From JAHDHW01 sp965220465 (GTDB lineage Bacteria; Bacteroidota; Bacteroidia; Chitinophagales; Saprospiraceae): a DNA stretch of 64,000 bases. The translations under genes and the position numbers were made by a program. The notes beneath the pieces were generated by a model. The model saw only the letters and a program-made list of their open reading frames with translations. It searched no databases and was not told the origin of the DNA. Where the stretch lies: positions 450,584 to 514,583 of the forward strand of contig CBDCPZ010000021.1 of assembly GCA_965220465.1 (NCBI GenBank), written 5' to 3'. Below are positions 1 to 8,786 of this stretch, one piece after another. Numbering within the stretch: the first letter of the stretch is position 1; every line of letters starts with the position of its first letter.

Positions 1-18
1 AAAAAATTATATAATACT

Positions 19-390
19 ATGACTTCAGATCACTACAAACTTGCTCAAAAAAGAGTTAAGGCTAAAAAAGGCTTTTATTCACACCTCGTAGTTTATCTGA
101 TTGTCAACGCCTTTTTATTCGCTGTCAACTTGTTTACTTTTCATGGCCACTATTGGTTTGTATATCCCCTTTTAGGCTGGGGAGTAAGCGTCGCTATTCA
201 GTTTTTTACGGTGTTTGGTCTTCCAGGAACAGGTCGTATGGATGAAAAATGGGAAGCCAAAGAAATTGAAAAAGAATTGCAAAAAATGGGTAAAAGTTCT
301 GATGATGTTCCTGCCGAACCCGAAGAAGAATTAGAACTCAAAGAATTTAAAAAACTCCGAAAAGACTGGGAAGACTCCGATTTTGTATAA
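19..390 (+). CDS. 2TM domain small membrane protein
   Basis: The 123-residue protein has a basic N-terminus, two hydrophobic segments at about residues 22-40 and 46-66, and a charged, Glu/Lys-rich C-terminal tail. This is the layout of the 2TM domain family, common in Bacteroidota as stand-alone proteins or as membrane anchors of LytS-type histidine kinases. The tail (residues 75-123) is probably cytoplasmic and helical. No catalytic motif is visible, so the cellular role is unknown. It lies upstream of tex in the same direction, but the intervening gap has its own good promoter, so the two are probably transcribed separately. Confidence 0.8.
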   Translation: MTSDHYKLAQKRVKAKKGFYSHLVVYLIVNAFLFAVNLFTFHGHYWFVYPLLGWGVSVAIQFFTVFGLPGTGRMDEKWEAKEIEKELQKMGKSSDDVPAEPEEELELKEFKKLRKDWEDSDFV

Positions 391-428
391 TAAATATTGT
401 TGAAAATAATTTCTTCTTAGATTAATTC

Positions 429-436
429 TACCTTTG
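429..436 (+). promoter_or_regulatory. Bacteroidota -7 promoter box of tex
   Basis: TACCTTTG matches the Bacteroidota -7 consensus TAnnTTTG at every fixed position and lies 20 bp before the tex ATG. No clear -33 TTG is seen at the usual distance. The implied 5' leader is very short. Confidence 0.55.
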
Positions 437-456
437 CGCCAATACAACTAAAAACC

Positions 457-2580
457 ATGGATGCAAAGCATTTACAGATCATTTCCGATCAACTTTCCAT
501 TTCTTATAAAAAAATCCAAAGTACTGCTGAATTGATCAGCGAAGGCGCTACGATTCCTTTTATTGCGCGATATAGAAAAGAGGTCACCGGCTCTTTGGAT
601 GAAGTTCAAATTAGCAATATTCAAACCCAAATCCAAAAGCTGCAGGAATTGGAAAAACGGCGGGAAAGTATTCTCAAATCGATTGAAGAGCAAGGCAAAT
701 TAACCGATGAGCTTCGCCGCAAAATAACAGCAACTTACAATTCCACTGAATTGGAAGATCTTTACCTTCCTTACAAAAAGAAGCGCAAAACACGTGCTTC
801 AGTTGCAAAAGAAAAAGGGCTTGAGCCGTTGGCAAATACCATTTTTGAACAACGTAACCAAAATGTCGAAAATCTCGCAGCCGGTTTTTTAAACGACGAT
901 GTCCCAACGATTGAAGAAGCACTGCAAGGAGCACGCGATATCATTGCGGAGGTAATCAACGAAGATGAAAAAGCCAGGAACCAGGTCCGTTTTTCTTTCG
1001 ATCGCGGAGCAACGATCCGCTCCAAAGTCGCCAGAGGAAAAGATGAAGAAGGAGCGAAATACAAAGATTATTTTGATTTTGAAGAACCTTTAAAAAGGTG
1101 TCCTTCGCATCGATTATTGGCTATTCGACGCGCTGAAGATGAAGGAATTCTGCGCGTTAGTATTTCGCCTGACGAAGAGGAAACAATTTATCACCTCGAA
1201 AAGCTTTTTTTAAAAGGGTATGGAAAAGCCACCGATCAGGTCAAGGAAGCTGTTACAGATAGTTACAAAAGACTACTCTCCTCCTCTATCGAAACGGAGT
1301 TCAGAAATCTTTCAAAAGAAAAAGCAGATAAAGAAGCGATTGATGTCTTTGCAGAAAATCTGAGACAATTACTGCTCGCTGCGCCTTTAGGTCAAAAAAG
1401 GGTTTTGGCAATTGATCCTGGTTTTCGCACAGGTTGTAAAGTGGTTTGCCTCGATCAAAGTGGAACACTTTTGCATCATACCACTATTTTTCCACATCCG
1501 CCACAAGCTCAGGAATACGAATCCATTCAAAAATTAGAAACACTGGCAAATCAGTTTCAAATCGAAGCTTTTGTGATCGGAAACGGAACGGCGGGAAGGG
1601 AAACCCTTTCCGTTTGTAAAAGGTGCAATTTTAAAAAACCGGTTGAATTATTTTTGGTTAACGAAAGCGGGGCTTCAATTTACTCAGCCTCAGAAGCTGC
1701 ACGGGAAGAATTTCCGGATTTGGATTTAACCGTTCGAGGTTCAGTATCGATCGGTAGACGATTGATGGATCCGCTTGCTGAATTGGTTAAAATTGATCCT
1801 AAGTCTATTGGCGTCGGTCAATACCAACACGATGTCAATCAAAATCAGTTAAAAGAATCGTTGGACAGAGTCGTTGAAAGTTGTGTAAATTCCGTAGGTA
1901 TTAATTTAAATACGGCAAGCAAACATCTTTTAAATTATGTTTCAGGGCTAGGCCCAATGCTTGCTCAAAACATTGTTATTTATCGTGCTGAAAATGGCGC
2001 ATTTAAATCCCGAACCGAGTTAAAAAAAGTACCTCGAATGGGCGAAAAAGCTTTCGAACAAAGCGCCGGGTTCCTTCGCATTCGGGATGCAAAAAACCCT
2101 TTGGACAATACCGCTGTTCATCCTGAAACTTATCCAATCGTCAAACAAATGGCAAGCGATTTAAATACTTCTGTTAAAGAACTGGTTGAAAATGCTGCAC
2201 TTCGAAAGCAAATTAATTTACAAAATTATATCACTGACAAAGTAGGTTTGCCAACATTGAAAGACATCATCGCTGAGTTGGAAAAGCCAGGCCTCGATCC
2301 CCGCGGCGAAGCCAAAGCTTTTGAGTTTGCTAACGTCGCCAGCATCGATGATTTGCAGATCGGAATGGTGTTGCCTGGAATCATCAACAATATCACTAAT
2401 TTTGGTGCTTTCGTGGATATTGGAATCAAAGAAAGTGGTCTGGTTCATATTTCTCAAATCTCAAACACTTTTATCAAATCCCCTGCTGAAGTCGTTAGTT
2501 TGCAACAGGAAGTTCAGGTAAAAGTCCTTGAAATCGACAAAGCACGAAAGCGGGTCAGCTTGTCGATGAAGCAGGTTTGA
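457..2580 (+). CDS. tex: Tex-like S1 RNA-binding transcription accessory protein
   Basis: This 707-residue protein has the full Tex layout: a helical N-terminal region, a YqgF/RuvX-like RNase H fold starting near residue 314 (VLAIDPGFRTG), helix-hairpin-helix motifs at about 490-560 (NTASKHLLNYVSGLGP), and a C-terminal S1 domain from about 634 (GMVLPGIINNITNFGAFVDIG). Tex binds nucleic acid and is linked to transcription in the cytoplasm; its biochemical role is still loosely defined. Length is slightly below the usual 710-780 residues. The ATG was chosen because a TAnnTTTG promoter lies just upstream and the N-terminus (MDAKHLQIISDQL) aligns with family starts. It ends 24 bp from a convergent gene. 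Confidence 0.93.
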   Translation: MDAKHLQIISDQLSISYKKIQSTAELISEGATIPFIARYRKEVTGSLDEVQISNIQTQIQKLQELEKRRESILKSIEEQGKLTDELRRKITATYNSTELEDLYLPYKKKRKTRASVAKEKGLEPLANTIFEQRNQNVENLAAGFLNDDVPTIEEALQGARDIIAEVINEDEKARNQVRFSFDRGATIRSKVARGKDEEGAKYKDYFDFEEPLKRCPSHRLLAIRRAEDEGILRVSISPDEEETIYHLEKLFLKGYGKATDQVKEAVTDSYKRLLSSSIETEFRNLSKEKADKEAIDVFAENLRQLLLAAPLGQKRVLAIDPGFRTGCKVVCLDQSGTLLHHTTIFPHPPQAQEYESIQKLETLANQFQIEAFVIGNGTAGRETLSVCKRCNFKKPVELFLVNESGASIYSASEAAREEFPDLDLTVRGSVSIGRRLMDPLAELVKIDPKSIGVGQYQHDVNQNQLKESLDRVVESCVNSVGINLNTASKHLLNYVSGLGPMLAQNIVIYRAENGAFKSRTELKKVPRMGEKAFEQSAGFLRIRDAKNPLDNTAVHPETYPIVKQMASDLNTSVKELVENAALRKQINLQNYITDKVGLPTLKDIIAELEKPGLDPRGEAKAFEFANVASIDDLQIGMVLPGIINNITNFGAFVDIGIKESGLVHISQISNTFIKSPAEVVSLQQEVQVKVLEIDKARKRVSLSMKQV

Positions 2581-2604
2581 GTTTCAAATCTTGATTATTT
2601 GGAA

Positions 2605-3483
2605 TCATTCTTTTACTATCCACTTTATAGCTGATTGTTCCTGATTTTTAAGCTCCAAAAAATATAAACCACTTGATAACTTTGAAATATCAATTTGACC
2701 TTCTTCATTTAGAAGTTCGTGGCCAACCAATTTCCCCTGAACAGTCCTGACACTAAGTTCCCAATCACCAGGGCTAATGCCGTAAATTTGGATAATTCCT
2801 GTGGTTGGGTTTGGAAAAATCTGGATCTTGTCTTTACTCAAAAGTATATCTTCCACAGCTACTGTACAATCCACCGAAGTACAAGCCACCTGATCCTGAC
2901 AAGCATTTTCTATTTCAGACACGTTGTTGCATCCAGGGGAATTTGAAGAAATATCGACAATCGTTCCAGCATTTACTAGAAAATCGCAAATGCTTTGAAT
3001 ATTACATTCAGAAAGGACACTACAAGTTTGGATTGTCAAGGCCGTTATTGTTGAATAATTAATATTGTTCAATCCACACAGTGTTGTTAATTTGGGGCTA
3101 TTTATTATGCTAAGATTTCCGTTAATTGAACCCAGATTGTCCAATCCATTTAAAGAGGCTAATTCGGAATTATCAAGAATTGCAAGGTTCCCTTCAATAG
3201 CATAGAGGTTTTCCAATCCGCTTAAACAAGTCAATGCGGTATTTTCTATTATAAGGTTCCCATCAATGGATTCGACAATATTTAATCCATCCAAGCTCAA
3301 AATTTCATTGCTTGTAATAATTACACTACCTCCAATTTCAGTACAAAAATTATAATCAGAGATATAGCTATCAATCTGATCCTGGGTTGTGAAAGTAATT
3401 CCATTTGGAAGACAAGTTTCTGCGATAACTCCACAAATAGCATTAAATGCAAGAATGCTGAGAAAGAATAGTTTCTTTTTCAT
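2605..3483 (-). CDS. Secreted protein with leucine-rich-like repeats and T9SS type A sorting domain
   Basis: The product has a signal peptide (MKKKLFFLSILAFNAICG). Three or four repeats of about 23 residues follow (residues 55-140), with the pattern L-x-x-L-x-x-I-x-G-N-L-x-I, resembling the receptor L-domain solenoid. A Cys-rich stretch comes next, then a C-terminal type IX secretion sorting domain of about 75 residues (IFPNPTTGIIQIYG ... SGLYFLELK ... WIVKE). It should be exported by Sec, then moved across the outer membrane by T9SS and anchored or released. The second of two in-frame ATGs was chosen because it gives a cleaner signal peptide; a start 9 nt further upstream is possible. The ligand is unknown. 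Confidence 0.8.
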   Translation of the reverse strand: MKKKLFFLSILAFNAICGVIAETCLPNGITFTTQDQIDSYISDYNFCTEIGGSVIITSNEILSLDGLNIVESIDGNLIIENTALTCLSGLENLYAIEGNLAILDNSELASLNGLDNLGSINGNLSIINSPKLTTLCGLNNINYSTITALTIQTCSVLSECNIQSICDFLVNAGTIVDISSNSPGCNNVSEIENACQDQVACTSVDCTVAVEDILLSKDKIQIFPNPTTGIIQIYGISPGDWELSVRTVQGKLVGHELLNEEGQIDISKLSSGLYFLELKNQEQSAIKWIVKE

Positions 3484-3492
3484 TGTTTTCAT

Positions 3493-4002
3493 TTTTTATA
3501 AATTTTTAGGGTTATAAATTAAAATTAGGTAGGTCGATTTTGGCAGGTCGTGAAATACTTTGCTTTGCGGTAGTCTTTTGTCCTATTTATGCTATGTATT
3601 TGTAGCGTTTACATTTGAAATGATAGGAAAATCTTTGTTACTTCTCTTGTGAAATTTGCACTTTCATGAATTGGGCAAGGTCATCAAACAGTTTTTAGGA
3701 AATCCTTTTATGGTAAGTTTTATTTGTTTGAATTTGGATTTCTCTTTTCAAGTTACAACATTTCTCTTTCTTTGTAAATACCAGGTAAAAAAACGGAAAG
3801 TGTTTTATCAGTCATCTAATACCGGACAAAAAAGAGTTTGTCAAAACAATTATTTTGTTACCTTCAAAAAGAAAACCTTGTTAAAAAAAGGCAGACCACC
3901 TTATTGAGAAATAAACATTAAAAGTGGTAACCGGAATCCACATAAAAAAACGGTTCGATGCTACAGGATTAAACAATTATATAACGCTAAAAATTTTTAA
4001 AA
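3493..4002. other. Intergenic region with no supported gene
   Basis: About 510 bp separate the divergent sorting-domain and beta-barrel genes. One open frame (3656-3907) is present, but its product is low-complexity and lysine/phenylalanine-rich, with no signal peptide or family resemblance. I see no tRNA fold or strong hairpin. The region must hold the promoters of both flanking genes. Confidence 0.6.
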
Positions 4003-4826
4003 ATGAAAAGTAATTATTTTAAAACCTCGATTTTGATATTTGTAATCACTTTGACTGCAAATAACCTTTCTGCCCAAGGGCTATATGTTAATGCTAATGT
4101 AGGTTATGGCTTTATGATGAGCTCGCAAAATTTGAGCGTTTTAGGTTTTTATAACTACTCGAGCGGAAGTAACTCAGAAACCTATGAACAAGTTAATGTA
4201 TCCTTAGGAAAAGGTGTAAATGTAGGGGCTGCTTTTGGGTATATGTTTAATAATCATTTGGGAGCAGAGTTAGGTGTTTCTTATCTTATTGGAGGTAAAT
4301 CAAATGCAAAAGATACCTATATGGGAGGTACAACAGACTATGAGATATATTCAAAAATGTTAAGAATAAATCCAAGTCTTGTGATCGCTTCTGGTTTTGA
4401 AAAGTGAATCTTTATGCGAAATTTGGGGTAATAATTGGCTCAGGCTCCATAATGTTCAATATAAATGATACCGATGACGGAGATGTATCGATTCAAAAAG
4501 TAAAATTAAACGGTGGAGTTGCATTAGGGCTATCATCCGGAGTAGGCGCTTTATTTAGTTTAGGTGAAAAAATTGCACTTTTCGCAGAATTAAACATGAT
4601 TAGTTTATCGTATGCACCAACCAAAGGGGAAATAACTGAAGCCAGTTATAATGGTATGGATATTCTTCCAGATTTTACCGTTAGTGATAAAGAAATCGAA
4701 TTTGTCGACAGTTATACTTATAATTATAGCTCTCCACCAGCAGACACACAACCTTCTCAAGAATTAAAAGAAAAATTTCCTTTTGGCAGTTTTGGGATAA
4801 ATTTTGGATGTAGAGTTAATTTGTAA
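4003..4826 (+). pseudogene. Outer membrane beta-barrel protein, interrupted by one frameshift
   Basis: The first frame (4003-4407) encodes a signal peptide cut after NNLSAQ and the first half of a small porin-like barrel (LYVNANVGYGFMMSS ... GAAFGYMFNNHLGAELGVSYL). It stops at 4405-4407. The second frame opens at GTG 4404 and continues without a break in sense: SGFEK is followed by VNLYAKFGVIIG, ending in the typical outer-membrane terminus (FGINFGCRVNL). One missing A in the short A run at 4400-4403 explains the break. Restored, the product would be about 274 residues, similar to the outer membrane beta-barrel (OmpW/PorT-like) proteins of Bacteroidota. It could be a recent mutation or a sequencing error. 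Confidence 0.75.
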
Positions 4827-4872
4827 TATTTCTCTATAAGTTATTGATAATTTCGCCAAACTACTTTATACG

Positions 4873-4914
4873 AAAAAATGGTGTATGAACTTAAAAGTTC
4901 ATACACCATTTTTT
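4873..4914. terminator. Bidirectional terminator hairpin
   Basis: A perfect 20-bp inverted repeat (4873-4892 with 4895-4914) has arms beginning in A6 and ending in T6, so both strands read as stem plus U-tract. It sits between the convergent beta-barrel gene and the lipoprotein gene and should end both transcripts. Confidence 0.88.
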
Positions 4915-4932
4915 CACTAAAAAGCTCCTTCG

Positions 4933-5310
4933 TTAATTACCACCGGGATCGCAATCCAACTGAAATTTACACTTCTCAGTTTTCTTACTATCGCCATCAT
5001 AGTACGTCACCAAATAAGCCCATTCATCACATTCGCCTTTACCGTAATAAATAACATAGGCAAAATCAGTATTGATTTTTACATATTTGACAATACCTTC
5101 AACAGGGCAACCACACTCGTCATTTGTAACGACTGGCTCAACGATGTACTCTTCCCAAATTGCAGTATCTGACACTTTTGAGCCATCCCAAGCACAAACA
5201 GATAATTCGTCTTTGTCGAAGTCTTTATCTTTTTTATTCAACCCGTCTTTTTGACAAGATGAAAAAACGAATAGTGAGAACACGAATAAACTTAAAATTG
5301 ATAGTTTCAT
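4933..5310 (-). CDS. Small lipoprotein of unknown function
   Basis: This 125-residue protein has a lipoprotein signal (MKLSILSLFVFSLFVFSSC) with the lipidated Cys at position 19, followed by a Lys/Asp-rich linker. The folded part has five more cysteines (SVCAWDG, DECGCPVEG, GKGECDEW, KCKFQLDC), suggesting disulfides in the periplasm or at the cell surface. I do not recognise a named family. It lies 40 bp downstream of the membrane protein at 5351 on the same strand and may share its transcript, ending at the perfect hairpin 4873-4914. Confidence 0.7.
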   Translation of the reverse strand: MKLSILSLFVFSLFVFSSCQKDGLNKKDKDFDKDELSVCAWDGSKVSDTAIWEEYIVEPVVTNDECGCPVEGIVKYVKINTDFAYVIYYGKGECDEWAYLVTYYDGDSKKTEKCKFQLDCDPGGN

Positions 5311-5350
5311 AAAGTTTAATTTTTTAATGATTAAATATCTGAATTTTATT

Positions 5351-6790
5351 TTAAAACCTATAATTCAATCCCAATTTAAATGCATTACTGAAAAATTGAG
5401 AATTAGAAAAATCTTTTGATTTAATGTTTATAAAATCATATGTGTAAGCCAAATCTGCTCGTGCATGCAAGGTCTCTGAAATTTGAAAATTAAGCCCGAA
5501 TCCGCCATAAGAGCTAAAATACTGTTTTGAAGGTTGAGACTTTGAATAGACTTTTATTTTATCTACCGGAAGTTCTTCATCTTTGGTATAAATTTTAGCA
5601 TTTAGTGTATAATCACCAAAAGTAATCTGGGTCCATTGTATGCCGCCTTGCAAATGCCATTGCCATCTTCCCTTACCATAGAAATATTCTACGCCTAAAG
5701 GGACTTGGAAGTATCTAAGATTTTGATAGTCAGAGAAATTAACGATCAAAAAATCACCGTTTTCTATAGCTGCCCCCTGCGGAATTTCAACTGTAATATC
5801 ACTTTTTGTATGATTGTCAAATGTTTTTGTATCAAACTTTAAGTCATTACCAATCGCTCCATTTTGTTTAATATATTCCCCCGATTTATCATATTCGACG
5901 TTAAGTTTTGAGTTTTGTTGAACCGTTGTTGTGGAAGTTCGCAAACCCGTTCTGATGTACAAGTTTTTCTGAGGAGCATAAGCAAAATAAAAACCGTGAG
6001 CTTGAGCATAAACCCTGTTATTTGATTTATTCTTACTGAGGTCACCAAACCCTGTTTCTACAGGAATATTTAAACCTAGTAAAGCATATTCGTATCCGAC
6101 TTCAAACTTTCTCCTTTTCTTTTTCAAAGGAATAAACGATATGGATACATCTAGCTTTGGAAATCCTGGTCCTTCAATTTTATTTGTTTTTTTAAATAGA
6201 AAATGGATACTTTGATGATCCTTTGCAATTGCTTTTCCAGTATTTATATTTTTTGTTGATCCTGATTTTATATCAGAAATATTGCTTAAAGCAGGGGCAA
6301 GAGAAGTATTCTTTTTTATACTATTTTGAAGTCCTTGGTTTTCATTTGTTAATCGAATAATCGATTCTTGTTGCAGTCGGAAAAGGTGTTCTATCTCTGT
6401 TTTTTGTTTATAAAGTAATTTGTTTTGAGTTGCAAGTTTTTCATTATCTGCTATTATAGTTGTTGATTTTTCTAAAAGATTTTCATCTGAAACGGCGATT
6501 TCTTGGTTTTGCCAAATTTCTTCTGTTTTTTTATCTAGTTCTAATTTTAAAACGTGATTTTCTCTTTGCAGAAAGATAATGTAACCAATAGAAAACAGAA
6601 GTAGAAGAAACAATCCTACTTTCCAAAAAGTATCAAAACGAAATGATTTTGACTTGGCAAATCCTGGAAATTCTTGTTGAGCCTGTACCCAAACACCGGC
6701 ATCAGGTTTGTCCCAACTATCACTTATCTCGCTAAAATCGCTGAGTTTCTTTCTTAAAAAATCTTCCAAATTATTGTTTTTATTTTCCAT
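5351..6790 (-). CDS. Membrane-anchored coiled-coil protein with beta-barrel-like C-terminus, probable sigma-factor partner
   Basis: Order of parts in 479 residues: a soluble N-terminus (NLEDFLRKKLSDFSEISDSWDKP) of the kind found next to ECF sigma factors, one membrane helix at about 49-70 (VGLFLLLLFSIGYIIFL), a coiled coil at about 72-165, a linker, then beta-rich sequence from about 225 to the end. The final residues (FKLGLNYRF) are those of an outer-membrane barrel strand. It starts 11 bp after the ECF sigma gene, so it is probably co-transcribed and may act as the anti-sigma factor. An inner-membrane helix and an outer-membrane barrel in one chain is unusual; the coiled coil could span the periplasm. 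Function is inferred from position and layout only. Confidence 0.65.
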   Translation of the reverse strand: MENKNNNLEDFLRKKLSDFSEISDSWDKPDAGVWVQAQQEFPGFAKSKSFRFDTFWKVGLFLLLLFSIGYIIFLQRENHVLKLELDKKTEEIWQNQEIAVSDENLLEKSTTIIADNEKLATQNKLLYKQKTEIEHLFRLQQESIIRLTNENQGLQNSIKKNTSLAPALSNISDIKSGSTKNINTGKAIAKDHQSIHFLFKKTNKIEGPGFPKLDVSISFIPLKKKRRKFEVGYEYALLGLNIPVETGFGDLSKNKSNNRVYAQAHGFYFAYAPQKNLYIRTGLRTSTTTVQQNSKLNVEYDKSGEYIKQNGAIGNDLKFDTKTFDNHTKSDITVEIPQGAAIENGDFLIVNFSDYQNLRYFQVPLGVEYFYGKGRWQWHLQGGIQWTQITFGDYTLNAKIYTKDEELPVDKIKVYSKSQPSKQYFSSYGGFGLNFQISETLHARADLAYTYDFINIKSKDFSNSQFFSNAFKLGLNYRF

Positions 6791-6801
6791 GCTTTAGCAT
6801 T

Positions 6802-7341
6802 TTATTCAAACAAAATTTCTAGTTTTTGTCGCAAAGCTTTTTTAGCTTTTGACAATTGTGATTTTGAGGTACCGACCGAGATATTTAAGGTTTCTGCGAT
6901 TTCTTTGTGAGAATAGCCTTCGATCTCATACATGTTGAAAATAATTCGGTAACCCGATGGCAATTGTTGAATAACCTGGATCAGTTCCTTTGCAGAGATT
7001 TTCCCTAAAATGCTTTCTGAAAAATCTGTTTTTATTTCAGCTATACTCAAATCCTCAAAAGATTGTTGCCATTGATGCTTTTTCAAATACCGCAAAGCGG
7101 CATTGACCATTGCTTTGTTCGACCAACTCTTGAAAGCTCCACGTTCCTGATCAAACTGCGCCAAATCGCGAAAAATCTGAATGAGTCCTTCTTGCAAAAT
7201 ATCCTGTGCCTCTGTCCTATTCTTTCCATACCTCAAACAGAGACGAAACCAATGACGCTCGTGCCGTTCGTACAGCTTTCTGTTTGCTGTCTTATCACCT
7301 TTAAGGATTCTCTCGATAAGAAATTGGTCTTCTTTGCTCAT
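6802..7341 (-). CDS. ECF RNA polymerase sigma factor
   Basis: The product is 179 residues. Sigma region 2 lies at about residues 20-90 (RTEAQDILQEGLIQIFRDL and GAFKSWSNKAMVNAALRYLKK), and region 4 with its helix-turn-helix at about 125-175 (GYSHKEIAETLNISVGTSK). This is the sigma-70 family ECF type found throughout Bacteroidota with a cognate membrane protein downstream, here the gene 11 bp away. It directs RNA polymerase to a small regulon, probably including its own operon. No target promoter can be read from this window. Confidence 0.9.
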   Translation of the reverse strand: MSKEDQFLIERILKGDKTANRKLYERHERHWFRLCLRYGKNRTEAQDILQEGLIQIFRDLAQFDQERGAFKSWSNKAMVNAALRYLKKHQWQQSFEDLSIAEIKTDFSESILGKISAKELIQVIQQLPSGYRIIFNMYEIEGYSHKEIAETLNISVGTSKSQLSKAKKALRQKLEILFE

Positions 7342-7572
7342 ATTGTCATTCCGTGTTCTACATAGTCATGTATCAAAAATGGAGAAAAGGTTGCCTCAAT
7401 GTTTTTTTATTACTTCAGACTTTAAAAGCAAGCTAAAAAATATAAAATTAGCAATTCATTTCATTGCTAATGGACTAAGGTTAAATTTGTACTTTCATTT
7501 TACCAAGCAACTCTTTGTTTTAAGGTTAGATTGTCAAAATTTAATAATTTTTTTTGTAGAAAAATTGAATAA

Positions 7573-8622
7573 ATGCGCCTTTACCTATTAATAATTATTG
7601 CCTTTTTGCTGTGGACTTGCAAAACTCCAGAACGTTACCAGCCTACCCTACTCCAACTTTCAAACAATCAGAAAATCACCTTTCTGGACTCCACAAATGC
7701 ATCTTTTGCAATCGTTAAAGATACGATCGAGCATTTTTTTGATCAGGTCACTAAGTTGGATATGTCGATCCAGCTGAAAAGGAAATTAGATCCCGTGATG
7801 GACAGAGAAACGCTGTTGGCAGAATATAAAAGTGTTTTACAAAAAGACGTTTTAAACTTCTCTATCGAAGAAATCATTTTTATAAAAAGTATATTTCAGG
7901 ATATTTTCAAAGATTGTAGTAGCCTTTCAAAGAATATCTTTCCATCCGAAATCAAATTGATAAAAATGCAAGGCGACCATTATGGAGGCAGTGCATTTTA
8001 TACTCGTGAAAACTGTATTTTGATCCCTCAACTTGACCTGCAAGAACAAGATAGCTCTACGTTTCGGAAAACAATGCTTCACGAACTGTTCCACATATAC
8101 TCTCGCTTAAATCTTGAAAAAAAGGAAACGCTTTACAATCTCATCGGTTTTAATAGTACCGGTGGTAAACAACTACTTCAAATAAGCGATGAATTAAAAC
8201 AAAGAATAATCCTTAATCCGGACGGGATCAATTATGCGTATTCTATAAAATTAAAGGACAGCACCAAAACCAGTTTCAATGCGATTCCATTAATTATTTC
8301 AAACGAAAATGATTTTACTGATGAGAAGCCAAAGTTTTTCGATTATATAAAATTTGGCCTTTACAAACTCATTCCTCCCTTTTCCAGAATAATCAAAGTA
8401 GTTTCAACCGCCGATGGTGAGAGTACGATTGATTTTAAAAATCATCCTGAGTTTTTTGAACAAATTACGGATAATACCAACTACATTATCCATCCTGACG
8501 AACTGATGGCAGAAAATTTTGTAATTGCTATTCAGTCTTTAAACAATGTAGCTGTATTAGATAATTTGTCTGATTCAGGAAAAGAATTGATTAAAAAAGT
8601 GATTGAAACTCTTAGTGATTGA
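7573..8622 (+). CDS. Putative zinc metallopeptidase-like lipoprotein
   Basis: This 349-residue protein has a lipoprotein signal (MRLYLLIIIAFLLWTC, lipidated Cys16). An HExxH motif (MLHELFHIYSRLN) lies near residue 170 after a small-residue strand (YGGSAFYTRENCILIP). A second acidic region near the C-terminus (HPDELMAENFVIAIQ, about residue 308) could supply the third zinc ligand, as in gluzincins. No family name is recognised. It precedes pbpC by 164 bp on the same strand, a place where peptidoglycan- or envelope-related proteins are common, but a functional link is only inferred. Peptidase activity is not proven. Confidence 0.6.
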   Translation: MRLYLLIIIAFLLWTCKTPERYQPTLLQLSNNQKITFLDSTNASFAIVKDTIEHFFDQVTKLDMSIQLKRKLDPVMDRETLLAEYKSVLQKDVLNFSIEEIIFIKSIFQDIFKDCSSLSKNIFPSEIKLIKMQGDHYGGSAFYTRENCILIPQLDLQEQDSSTFRKTMLHELFHIYSRLNLEKKETLYNLIGFNSTGGKQLLQISDELKQRIILNPDGINYAYSIKLKDSTKTSFNAIPLIISNENDFTDEKPKFFDYIKFGLYKLIPPFSRIIKVVSTADGESTIDFKNHPEFFEQITDNTNYIIHPDELMAENFVIAIQSLNNVAVLDNLSDSGKELIKKVIETLSD

Positions 8623-8786
8623 TCTTTTAAAGCATTTAAAATTCGTTTACGTCTTTTACAAATTTTTACTCGAACCTCTCGTTTAATCGATGAGATAACA
8701 CCGATAATCTTATTCGGAATATTTATCTTCCTAAAAAATTATCTTGCAATTAAAGGCTTTCATAATTATGAAGGATTTAAGCAAAA

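Noticed and set aside
3656..3907. 83-codon open frame in the 3.5-4.0 kb gap
   Set aside because: Low-complexity Lys/Phe-rich product with no signal, family match or start context; probably chance in AT-rich DNA.
3923..3954. AGTGGT ... AACGGT pair upstream of the beta-barrel gene, resembling the predicted LytTR repeats
   Set aside because: The spacing is 26 bp, not 21, which would place the sites on different faces of the helix, and there is no third repeat or hairpin RNA.
4404..4826. Separate gene starting at GTG 4404
   Set aside because: Its product begins mid-barrel and continues the sense of the previous frame exactly; a single indel is simpler.
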